Origin: Propionibacteriaceae bacterium
GTDB taxonomy: Bacteria; Actinomycetota; Actinomycetes; Propionibacteriales; Propionibacteriaceae
Direction of reading: 5' to 3'
Length of the DNA stretch: 10,578 nt
Assembly: GCA_021323255.1 (NCBI GenBank)
Contig: JAJTCL010000302.1
Span: 1 to 10,578 of the forward strand
In this document: positions 1-7,330 of the stretch, piece by piece
How the letters are laid out: every line of letters begins with the position of its first letter
Numbering within the stretch: the stretch's first letter is position 1
The notes under the pieces: model-generated
What the model saw: only the letters and a program-made list of their open reading frames with translations
Told to the model about the DNA's origin: nothing
The model's database searches: none
Translations under genes and position numbers: made by a program

Positions 1-131
1 TGAATTCGCCCATGCATAAACCGTAATCACGCCCTCAGACAGCGCGGATCACCCCCGGTCGAGAGTGCCTGCAGCGGCCTCACTTCGATTCTCGGACACG
101 ATCAACTTCACTCTCATCGGTCAAGGCCATT

Positions 132-137
132 TAGAGT
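132..137 (+). promoter_or_regulatory. Candidate -10 hexamer (TAGAGT) for a leaderless cyclase transcript
   Basis: TAGAGT fits the actinobacterial -10 pattern TANNNT and ends exactly 6 nt before the ATG at 144, which would put the transcription start at or next to the A of the start codon. There is no convincing Shine-Dalgarno sequence before this ATG, which fits leaderless translation. I see no good -35 box 16-19 nt upstream. The rest of 1-143 shows no gene I can support; bases 1-3 read tga, but nothing shows this is the stop of an upstream gene. Confidence 0.35.
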
Positions 138-143
138 TAACCA

Positions 144-3100
144 ATGGACGCCAGCGACCCCCGGCTGGCGGGGCTCACGGAGGTTCCAGCCGCGACAGCC
201 TACGTGCCTCGATTGCTGCCCGCGTGGGCCGCCGCCGAGCAGGGGTCTGCCCACCGAGTCGTCGACGGAAGCCTGCTGTTTTTCGACATCACTGGCTTCA
301 CCCCGCTCACTGAACGGCTGGCTCGCCGGGGGCGGGAAGGTGCGGAGGAGCTGAGCAACCTCCTCGACACTGTCTTCAGCCAATTGCTGATGGACGCTGA
401 GGACGAGGGTGGCGACCTTCTCAAGTGGGGTGGTGATGCGCTGTTGCTGCTCTTCGACGGTGCTGACCATGGCCGCCGCGCTGCCCGGGCCGGGATGCGC
501 ATGCATCGGGCTCTCGCCCAAATCGGACGCGCCAAAACCTCTATCGGCCGAGTCAAGCTGCGTGCTTCCGCTGGTGTCGAGTCTGGTCCAGTCCATCTAA
601 TACTTGCGGGAGATCCTGCCCTGCGTCGGGACCTGGTCCTGCTAGGTCCAACGGTTACCGCGGTCACCATGCTGGAACACGCCGCTGGCATCGGTGAGGT
701 GCTGGTGGGAGACGCCACTGCTGCCGACCTCGGGCCAGGCCTGGTACGTCCGCACGAAGGCTGGGGCCATCTCCTTTCCGGTCTACCGACGCCCGCGAAC
801 CGTCCACCGCAGCCGGATCCTGAGCCGATGCCGGCCATTATTGAGCGTCTGCTCTCACCACAACTGTGGGCTTATCTCTCCCAACCGTCTCGCGAACCGG
901 AGCACCGGACGGTGACCGTCGCCTTCCTACGCTTCGACGGAACCGACACCCTGTTGGCCGAGGAAGGCGCAGACGTGGTCACGGCAGCCGTCAATGAGGT
1001 GCTTCGTAATGTGCACCAGGCCACGGCTGCCCATGAAGTTTCGTTCCTCGACTCAGACGTCGATGTGAACGGTGGAAAGATCTTGCTCGTCGGCGGCGCG
1101 CCCATCAGTGCGGGTGATGACACCGATCGGCTACTCACTGCGGTAAGTCAGACCGTCAATCGGGCCGGCCGGCTGCCATTGCAGGCCGGTATATCGCACG
1201 GCCGGGTATTCACCGGTGACACCGGCTCCCCCAGCCGCCGGACGTACTCGGTGAAGGGCGACGCCGTTAATCTCGCCGCTCGGCTAGCTGGTCACGCCGA
1301 GTCTGGCTCCATCCTGATGGCAGCCGACGTACTGGAGCACACACGACGGTCGTACGCGGTCAGTGACGCGCCCATGGCTAGCCTGAAGGGCAAAAGCAAG
1401 CCGGTACCAGTCGTCACGCTTGGCGAACCGCTGGAGCCTCGAAGGCAGCAGAACAGTGAGGAGTTCTTCGTCGGGCGGGACGCCGAGATCGCTATCTTGC
1501 GGGATGCTACGGAGCAGTTGATCAACGGAACAGGCGGCTTAATCGAAGTCATCGGTGAGCCAGGCATCGGAAAGACGAGGCTCGTTGACGAGGCCGTCGC
1601 GCTGGCCAGCGATGTCACTGCGCTGCGCTGCGATTGTGAACGCACCGGCGCTGCGACGCCGTACACACCTGTGCGGCGCCTGCTGCATCACGTACTCGGC
1701 ACGAACAGCAGCATGGACCCGAACGCCATCGCCAGGTGTCTCCAGGATTGCGTCACGGCTGCGGCGCCCGACCTAGCCCCGTGGGTTTCGTTACTCGGCG
1801 TTGTCCTCGACATCACCATTCCCCCGAGCTCGGAAGTGGCCGAACTGGAGGAGCAGCATCGTTCGGAGCGGATACCCGAGGTATACGCGGACCTCCTTGA
1901 GCGAATGGTCCAAACTCCCGTGACACTGGTCGTCGAAGATTCCTACCTGGCGGATTCGGCTAGCGAGGGTGTGTTGGCCGCAGTTGCTCGACGGGCGCAG
2001 CAACAGCCCTGGCTGCTCTTCGTAACCCGTGACGACCGTCCCACCGGGTGGATGCCGACGGCTACCGGTCGGATTGAGCTCGGACCGCTCGACATGACGT
2101 CGTCGATAGAACTCGCGGAAATGGCTACGCCGGAGCGGCCATTGCCGCCAGCGATCGCTGAGGAACTGGCAGTCCGCTCAGGTGGACACCCGCTGCTGCT
2201 GCGTGAACTGGCCCGCGCGGCTGCCCGTGGCGAAGACCCGGACGAGCTCCCGTCGACCGTTGAAGAACTTGCCGTAAGTCAGATCGACCAGCTGCCATCG
2301 GCTGAGCGGTCACTGCTACGACGCGCTGCGGTCCTTGGCGATGAGTTCCCCGAGGATCTGCTTATGGAGATGCTCAGGGACGCTGCGCCCGAGAGGTCGG
2401 GAACCGAACTACTCGCCGGCCTGTCAGGCCTCATTGTCTCGACGGGTCACCTGCTCCGCTTCCGTCACCCTATTCTTCGCGAAGTTGCCTACGCCAGCCT
2501 GCCCTACAAACGACGCCGCGAATTGCACGCGAAGGCCGCCGAGGTTCTGGAAGCCACTACCGCCGTGGCGGATCGGCGCCCCGAGCTACTCGCACTCCAC
2601 TACTTCGTGGCACGCAATTATGACAAGGCGATGGATTACGGCCGGCGGGCCGGGGAGCGGGCAATGGCACGCTATGCGCCAGCCGCTGCCGCCGACGCGT
2701 ACCGAAGGGCGGCCCAGGCCGCCCGACTCTCCTCGGACGTGAGCCTGAGTGAACGTTCGTTTTACCTGGAGGCGCTGGGCGATGCAGAGTTCCTGGCCGG
2801 CAGATCGATCGATGCTGCTGGGGCGTACCTCGAAGCGCTACGAGGCGTCCGCGGCCAACCACTCCGGGAGGCTCACCTGGCGTTCAAACAGACCGTTGTG
2901 GAGCAGCGGCGCGGCCATTACACCAACGCGTTGCGCCGGGCGAGTCTGGGACTGCGTGCTGTTCGCGGCATGACAGATCCGGAGGCGGGCGCCGTTCGTG
3001 CCCAGTTGCAGGTCCGCTACGCGGTGTGCCGCGTCCTACAGGGTCGCTACGTGGATGGCCGTCGATGGGCGGAGCGAGGCCTGGCCGAAGCAGAGGCGGC

Positions 3101-4337
3101 CCATGAGCTGAAAGCGCAGGCCAAGGCGCACGCGGTATTGCACAGCGTGGCGATGTGGTCAGGCGGACCTGACGCCGAGCAACACGGGGAGACCGCGCTC
3201 CGCATCTTCGAACAGCTTGGCGACATCGGCGAACAGGCCCATATGTTGAATAACATAGCCTTGCAGCGATCGGCCGAAGGCCGCTGGCCTGATGCTCTGC
3301 TTATGTTCACGCGGGCGGCCGAAACGTTTCGTCGGATCGGCGACGCTCCCAATGCTGCGAACGCTGACTACAACCGGGCCGAGGTCCTGGTACGACAGGG
3401 CCGATCCGACGAGGCGTTGCCGCTACTCCAGAACACGCTCCGGATCGCCCGCGCCGTTGGTGACGAGGACCTGGCGGCCCTAGTACGCAAGGAAATGGGT
3501 AGGGCGCAGAGCCGGGCGGGCGACGTAACCGCAGGACTGATCTTGCTCGAGGAGGCTCGCACTGAGTTGACCAGACTCAGAGAAACCCAAGAAGTGGTGG
3601 ATGCGGACATCGCCGCCGCGGAAGCGCATCTGCTGGCGGGCCGGCCTGAGCAGGCTCTGGTCCTGATAGAGGGAGCGGTGACAGAGGCCGCTTCTATCCA
3701 TGCCGCCACCTTGTTGCCGTCGGCGCACCGCGTCCGGGCCGCTGCCCTGTTTGCTATGGGTCAGGTCGCGCAAGCTCGGACAGCTTTGGCTCAGGGCTTG
3801 CGGCAGAGCTCCTCACCCGAGGTCGCACACGAGCGCGGATTCCTGCTCGCTGTGGCTGCACGGATCGCACGCCAGCACAATGATCCTGACGCAGAACTGC
3901 TTGCCGAACAGGCGCGCGAGGCGCTGGAGTTCGGGTGCCGTAGTTCGCCGGCTGAGCTAGAAGCTCGAGCGGCCGTCGACGTTGAAGAGGAAGGGCAAGT
4001 AGAGGTCGCCGTTCTTCCGGAAGGCTCGCTTGTAATCGACGCACGCCTTCTGGTGTTTCCCGATGACACCCTTCTTCGGGCACGGTGGCGCGACCTTCTT
4101 CAACGGACCGACGTTGTTCAGGGTGTAGAGCACCTTGAACTTGGTCGCATCCTTGGTCTCGGGACAGCGCGCTCTGTCGCAGGAGAGGATGACCTTGGCA
4201 GGGTGCTTGCGGCTGTACAACGAGTCCCCGTCAGAATCCTTGAGGCTCGCAATGAAGGTGACCACCAACCCCTCGTTGCCACCGACCGTTCGGCAGTCAC
4301 GAAGATCACCACCCACCTTGACAAGGTCATCACATGA
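144..4337 (+). CDS. Tandem class III adenylate/guanylate cyclase with AAA ATPase and TPR-like tail (3' end doubtful)
   Basis: A signalling protein expected to make a cyclic nucleotide (probably cAMP) from the NTP under control of its ATPase/TPR part; likely cytosolic, with no signal peptide or membrane segment. Domains: cyclase homology domain 1 (residues about 40-195), cyclase homology domain 2 (about 253-425), AAA/STAND ATPase (about 440-770) with Walker A GEPGIGKT at 471-478 and Walker B-like LVVEDS at 595-600, then helical TPR-like repeats (about 770-1270). Domain 1 has the metal-binding Asp48 (FFDITGF) and Asp98 (KWGGDAL) but lacks the Asn-Arg pair; domain 2 has GDAVNLAAR with Asn376 and Arg380 but lacks the second metal Asp. 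Together they could form one composite site, as in human soluble adenylyl cyclase. The ATG at 144 is chosen because the conserved N-terminus (YVPRLLPAW) follows soon after. Residues from about 1271 onward lie antisense to the 3957-4878 gene and have the wrong codon bias, so the ancestral protein probably ended near 3940-3957. The cyclase/ATPase family call is firm; nucleotide specificity is not known. Confidence 0.88.
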   Translation: MDASDPRLAGLTEVPAATAYVPRLLPAWAAAEQGSAHRVVDGSLLFFDITGFTPLTERLARRGREGAEELSNLLDTVFSQLLMDAEDEGGDLLKWGGDALLLLFDGADHGRRAARAGMRMHRALAQIGRAKTSIGRVKLRASAGVESGPVHLILAGDPALRRDLVLLGPTVTAVTMLEHAAGIGEVLVGDATAADLGPGLVRPHEGWGHLLSGLPTPANRPPQPDPEPMPAIIERLLSPQLWAYLSQPSREPEHRTVTVAFLRFDGTDTLLAEEGADVVTAAVNEVLRNVHQATAAHEVSFLDSDVDVNGGKILLVGGAPISAGDDTDRLLTAVSQTVNRAGRLPLQAGISHGRVFTGDTGSPSRRTYSVKGDAVNLAARLAGHAESGSILMAADVLEHTRRSYAVSDAPMASLKGKSKPVPVVTLGEPLEPRRQQNSEEFFVGRDAEIAILRDATEQLINGTGGLIEVIGEPGIGKTRLVDEAVALASDVTALRCDCERTGAATPYTPVRRLLHHVLGTNSSMDPNAIARCLQDCVTAAAPDLAPWVSLLGVVLDITIPPSSEVAELEEQHRSERIPEVYADLLERMVQTPVTLVVEDSYLADSASEGVLAAVARRAQQQPWLLFVTRDDRPTGWMPTATGRIELGPLDMTSSIELAEMATPERPLPPAIAEELAVRSGGHPLLLRELARAAARGEDPDELPSTVEELAVSQIDQLPSAERSLLRRAAVLGDEFPEDLLMEMLRDAAPERSGTELLAGLSGLIVSTGHLLRFRHPILREVAYASLPYKRRRELHAKAAEVLEATTAVADRRPELLALHYFVARNYDKAMDYGRRAGERAMARYAPAAAADAYRRAAQAARLSSDVSLSERSFYLEALGDAEFLAGRSIDAAGAYLEALRGVRGQPLREAHLAFKQTVVEQRRGHYTNALRRASLGLRAVRGMTDPEAGAVRAQLQVRYAVCRVLQGRYVDGRRWAERGLAEAEAAHELKAQAKAHAVLHSVAMWSGGPDAEQHGETALRIFEQLGDIGEQAHMLNNIALQRSAEGRWPDALLMFTRAAETFRRIGDAPNAANADYNRAEVLVRQGRSDEALPLLQNTLRIARAVGDEDLAALVRKEMGRAQSRAGDVTAGLILLEEARTELTRLRETQEVVDADIAAAEAHLLAGRPEQALVLIEGAVTEAASIHAATLLPSAHRVRAAALFAMGQVAQARTALAQGLRQSSSPEVAHERGFLLAVAARIARQHNDPDAELLAEQAREALEFGCRSSPAELEARAAVDVEEEGQVEVAVLPEGSLVIDARLLVFPDDTLLRARWRDLLQRTDVVQGVEHLELGRILGLGTARSVAGEDDLGRVLAAVQRVPVRILEARNEGDHQPLVATDRSAVTKITTHLDKVIT

Positions 4338-4878
4338 GCCAACCGACAAGGTGACCCGGCCATCTGCACCATTCTTGAGAACAAAAATGCCGCAGTTCGG
4401 CACCTCTGCCGTTGGAGCGAGACAGTTTGGATCTCTGAGTGTCAACGCAGTGCCTGGCTTGGCATCCGCGCCAACGGCCGTGAGAGCGACCTCCACCGTG
4501 ATCTTGCCCGGCGCCAGGTGGTCACCGTAAACCACCTTGACTTTCAGCTTGACGCCATTGGCGAACTGTGAATAGGTCGCACCGTAGATGGTGGTGCTGG
4601 AGAGCCCGGCCGGGATGATCGCGGTTGTGTTGCCGCCAAGAACACCAGGGCCTGTCAGCTCCGTCAGTTCGATCTTGGTCGTCTTGCTGCAGGCGTGAAT
4701 CTCGATCGGTGATCAAGACGATTTGGAGGGCAACCGCATCGTCACGGTCGCCCCTTTCACCATGTGTTCCTGTGGCACCAGCAGGAAGCCAGGTACCGAT
4801 CATCACTAATGCCGCAGATAACAGAGCGGCGCTCAGGATGGCGAGACAGCGTTGAAATAGTGATTGTTTGGGCGTCAT
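3957..4878 (-). pseudogene. Exported Cys-rich protein of unknown function, interrupted by a frameshift
   Basis: I do not recognise the family. The ATG at 4878 follows a good ribosome site (AAAGG, 7 nt spacing). It opens a signal peptide: basic MTPKQSLFQR, a hydrophobic stretch of about 20 residues, then a likely cleavage near PAGATG (about residues 33-37). This frame runs on as unlikely charged sequence past about residue 56. The sensible continuation is in another frame, open from 4712 to the stop at 3957 (251 residues), beginning SPIEIHACSKTTKIELTEL and joining smoothly through KLKVKVVYGDHLAPGKI. That part has nine cysteines, a Gly/Thr/Val-rich beta-like first half and a basic tail with PPCPKKG and KACVDY. 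Restored length would be about 307 residues. The frames differ by one extra base (or two missing) around 4690-4715. It lies 97 bp downstream of the MFS gene on the same strand and overlaps the cyclase frame tail to tail. It could be a true pseudogene or a sequencing error; no function is assigned. Confidence 0.62.
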
Positions 4879-4975
4879 TAGACAGCCTTTCCCCCGGGGA
4901 AGAAGAAGGATTCGCGCTGGAATAGCGCGCTCAGGAGATTACGGCAGTCGGCCGCGCGCCCATTGGATTTCAGCG

Positions 4976-6691
4976 CTAGTGTCGCGGCCCGTTTTGATCG
5001 TTGCCCGGTTTTTGTTGATCGTCAGTCGGTTTCTCCGGGTTAAATCGATCAAGCATTTCCTCGACCGAGGTCCCCGCCTCGCGCGCGCTCGGCGGAAACC
5101 CTGTAACGACCGGCAGGAAGCGGTTGCAGGTCAACGCCTGCAATTCCAGGTCACTGGCAGCCACAACCGTGGCGGTACGCGGCACTCTGCGCAGCAGCGC
5201 GATCTCTCCAAACCCGTCGCCTGGACCAAGCTTGGTGACAATGCGACCGTCTCCGACGACATCGGCAGTGCCGGTCTCGATCACATAGAAGCGGTCAGCC
5301 GGATCACCCTGGCGAAAAACGGGCTGGCCGGCGGGCACCTGGACCGATTCCAAACCGCGAGCCAACTGCTCGATCGCTGGCAGCGGCAATGGCTGGAACA
5401 TGGGCACGCTATGAAGCAGCCCGATTTCGGAGTCCAACTCTCCGATGTAGCGGTCGAGGCGCCTCAGGCGTCGCCATGCCACCAACACAAGGCTTGGACA
5501 AAGCGCACCGACGATCACCAATGCAACGGAAACGCTGGTCCATTCGATCAAGAGCGAGGCAACGAGAGCGCCCACTCCAACGGCGAGGGTGATCAAGCTC
5601 TCGAACAGGCCAAATACACGAGCGAGGACATCATCGGGGGCCAATCTGGCCATCAGCGTGAACAAGCCGACATCTACGAGCGCGTTACCGATTCCAACGC
5701 ATGCCAGCAGAGTGAGGGCAGATGCTTCCCATGGAAACAACGGAATAAGCGCGACGGGGAATCCCCATAAGGCAACACCAATTCCAAACCATTCAGCAAG
5801 CCGCCGCGATCCAACTAACAGGGATGCACTAAGAGAGCCGACCACTGCACCAGCGCCAATGGCACCGGTCAGTGTTCCAACACCTGGCTCGCCGGTACGT
5901 AACAGATCCAGTGCAACGACGACAGTGAAGACCGTCAGTGCACCCCGCGTAAATGTCTGCGCCATGCCTAAGCCGGTGAACATCGCCAAGTCGCGATTGC
6001 CAATGATGACTCGGACACCCTCGGCTACGTCGTCCATCAAATGAGCGCCCCGTGGCGCTGCTGGCCTGGGCGGAGCCTCGTAGCGCAATCGCAGCAGCAC
6101 GACTGCTGCTGCTAGCGAGGCCGCAGATGCGACCGCGAACACAACGGCGACATTGGTGAACTCCAGAATCACAGCAGCCAAGAGCGGGCCTATTAGAGTG
6201 GCAATCGAATCCAGCATTCCGCGTACTACGTTCGCGCTTGCCAACTCATGTCCGGTCCGGCACAGCGACGGCAGCAATGCCGAATGTGCAGGTCGGTACA
6301 GCGTCGCTGCAATCGTCGAGAGGGCGGCGAGGAGATAGACAATCGCCACTGGCCCGCCGACAGCGACGACGATTCCCGCCGCCCCAGTTGCGATCCCGCG
6401 AACCGTGGACACCGCAATAAGAACTCGTTCCCGGCGTCCACGATCAGCGAGCGGAGTTACTAAAGGGGCTATTAGCGCAGACGGCGCCATCCGCAGCAGT
6501 CCGACCAGCCCCACCGCGGTGGCGCCGCCGTCCCGGTAAGCGACGATGCCTAATGCCACGGTGAAGGCCCACTCCGCCGTCCAGGCGCCCAAGAAGCTCA
6601 GTTGGGCACGGCGCAGATTGCTGTTCACGGCATTGCTCACAAACGCGTCCGCGGCCGCCCGCAACCTCATACGGAGCCGCGGCTTGTTCAT
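4976..6691 (-). CDS. MFS transporter with C-terminal cyclic-nucleotide-binding domain
   Basis: A 571-residue inner-membrane protein. Residues about 25-410 form a Major Facilitator Superfamily unit of the MFS_3/EntS-like drug- or siderophore-exporter type, with many hydrophobic helices and a cytosolic loop (LADRGRRERV) of the usual MFS kind. A short linker leads to a CAP/PKA-type cyclic-nucleotide-binding domain (about 425-540). Its phosphate-binding cassette GDGFGEIALLRRVPRTATVV (491-510) keeps the ligand-contacting Glu496 and Arg505, so cAMP or cGMP binding is plausible. The tail is hydrophilic and rich in Pro, Gln and Asn. I chose the ATG at 6691; an in-frame TTG at 6703 would add four residues, and neither has a strong ribosome site. 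The gene lies 59 bp after marR on the same strand, so co-transcription is likely. The substrate is unknown. A MarR regulator and a flavin monooxygenase beside it suggest export of a small aromatic or toxic compound, with nucleotide gating tied to the nearby cyclase; both points are inference. Confidence 0.9.
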   Translation of the reverse strand: MNKPRLRMRLRAAADAFVSNAVNSNLRRAQLSFLGAWTAEWAFTVALGIVAYRDGGATAVGLVGLLRMAPSALIAPLVTPLADRGRRERVLIAVSTVRGIATGAAGIVVAVGGPVAIVYLLAALSTIAATLYRPAHSALLPSLCRTGHELASANVVRGMLDSIATLIGPLLAAVILEFTNVAVVFAVASAASLAAAVVLLRLRYEAPPRPAAPRGAHLMDDVAEGVRVIIGNRDLAMFTGLGMAQTFTRGALTVFTVVVALDLLRTGEPGVGTLTGAIGAGAVVGSLSASLLVGSRRLAEWFGIGVALWGFPVALIPLFPWEASALTLLACVGIGNALVDVGLFTLMARLAPDDVLARVFGLFESLITLAVGVGALVASLLIEWTSVSVALVIVGALCPSLVLVAWRRLRRLDRYIGELDSEIGLLHSVPMFQPLPLPAIEQLARGLESVQVPAGQPVFRQGDPADRFYVIETGTADVVGDGRIVTKLGPGDGFGEIALLRRVPRTATVVAASDLELQALTCNRFLPVVTGFPPSAREAGTSVEEMLDRFNPEKPTDDQQKPGNDQNGPRH

Positions 6692-6750
6692 GCCTGCTGA
6701 CAATAACTCTCTGGCCGGGGGAACGAGTGTGGACCAAGCGCCGCCCAGCG

Positions 6751-7233
6751 CTAGCTGTTCGAGCCTGGAAGCCCGCGCAGCCGCATCGTCTCCTCGTGAT
6801 TGAACTCCGCTGCTCTGGTGAAGAGCTCGTCAGCAAAGGCGATCTGCTCGTCGGTCAAGGTGTTCAGGTACTCCGCCCAGCGCTGGCCCACCGCGCCATA
6901 GACAGCGCCGACCGTGGCGAGCACCGCCTCAAGATCGACAGTCACGATCACCCGCCGCCGATCATGCGGATCCCTGGATCGGACGACGATTCCAGCATGT
7001 TCCAGCCGGTCGATGGCAGCGGTGATGGCACCGCCTGCAGTAAGCCCGGATCGCTCCGCGAGTTCGCCGGGCGTAGCCGGACCGAAAAGCATCAGCAGAC
7101 TTGACAGCTGCAGATCGGTGCTGTTCAAACCCGCCCTCTTGGCCACCGCGTCCTGGAACAGCACCGCGCGTGCCATGAAAACCCGCATCGTGTAGCCGAC
7201 GTGCTCGATCGATTCAGCGCGCTGGGTAGTCAT
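6751..7233 (-). CDS. MarR-family transcriptional regulator
   Basis: A 160-residue winged helix-turn-helix protein of the MarR family, which binds DNA as a dimer and usually represses its own operon and a divergent gene until a small phenolic or toxic ligand is bound. The fold is readable: a dimerisation helix at the N-terminus, the HTH at about residues 50-95 (TPGELAERSGLTAGGAITAA, then IDRLEHAGIVVRS), and the wing with the DxxDRRR signature (DPHDRRRVIVTV, about 87-98), followed by long C-terminal dimerisation helices. Length is typical of the family. The ATG at 7233 has only a weak ribosome site (AGG about 8 nt upstream). It heads a probable operon with the MFS gene and is divergent from the flavin monooxygenase gene; inverted repeats between them are the likely operator. 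The ligand cannot be told from sequence. Confidence 0.92.
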   Translation of the reverse strand: MTTQRAESIEHVGYTMRVFMARAVLFQDAVAKRAGLNSTDLQLSSLLMLFGPATPGELAERSGLTAGGAITAAIDRLEHAGIVVRSRDPHDRRRVIVTVDLEAVLATVGAVYGAVGQRWAEYLNTLTDEQIAFADELFTRAAEFNHEETMRLRGLPGSNS

Positions 7234-7257
7234 TGACGACCTATTTCCATGCTATAT

Positions 7258-7297
7258 TCTCTCGTATATCGAGAGACTCTATCGCAGAGAGTCTCTG
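7258..7297. promoter_or_regulatory. Nested inverted repeats, probable MarR operator in the divergent promoter
   Basis: Three perfect inverted repeats are packed in 40 bp. The first is TCTCTCG-TATAT-CGAGAGA (7258-7276). The second is AGAGACTCT, 7 nt, AGAGTCTCT (7272-7296). The third is CAGAGA-G-TCTCTG (7285-7297). The region is more AT-rich than its surroundings, with TATATT at 7253-7258 and TATATC at 7265-7270 as possible -10 elements. Position between marR and the divergent monooxygenase gene, and site size, match MarR-family operators. Binding is inferred. Confidence 0.65.
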
Positions 7298-7330
7298 AAC
7301 TGGACTCAAGAGATCATAGAAGGAGTTGTC

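Noticed and set aside
1..143. Short + strand frame beginning near 65 and running into the cyclase gene
   Set aside because: It overlaps the start of the cyclase gene in a different frame, has no ribosome site and shows no conserved motif.
4705..4716. Programmed +1 frameshift site in the exported-protein gene (CTTGA, loosely like the prfB site)
   Set aside because: The prfB-type site needs CUU in the reading frame directly before an in-frame UGA, with an upstream Shine-Dalgarno-like element. Here the frame reads GTC TTG ATC with no such element, so an ordinary indel is simpler.
4889..4901. TTCCCC-C-GGGGAA palindrome upstream of the exported-protein gene, as an operator
   Set aside because: It is a short G/C-run palindrome overlapping the purine-rich ribosome-site region; such runs are common by chance in GC-rich DNA and nothing else supports a regulatory role.
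4921..4965. GC-rich GCGCGC repeats after the MFS stop as an intrinsic terminator
   Set aside because: The pairing is low-complexity CG alternation with no clean stem or T-tract on the transcribed strand.
4868..5770. Open + strand frame of 300 codons opposite the MFS gene
   Set aside because: It lies antisense to the well-supported MFS/CNB-domain gene, has no recognisable motif and a composition rich in Gln/His/Arg typical of a shadow frame.
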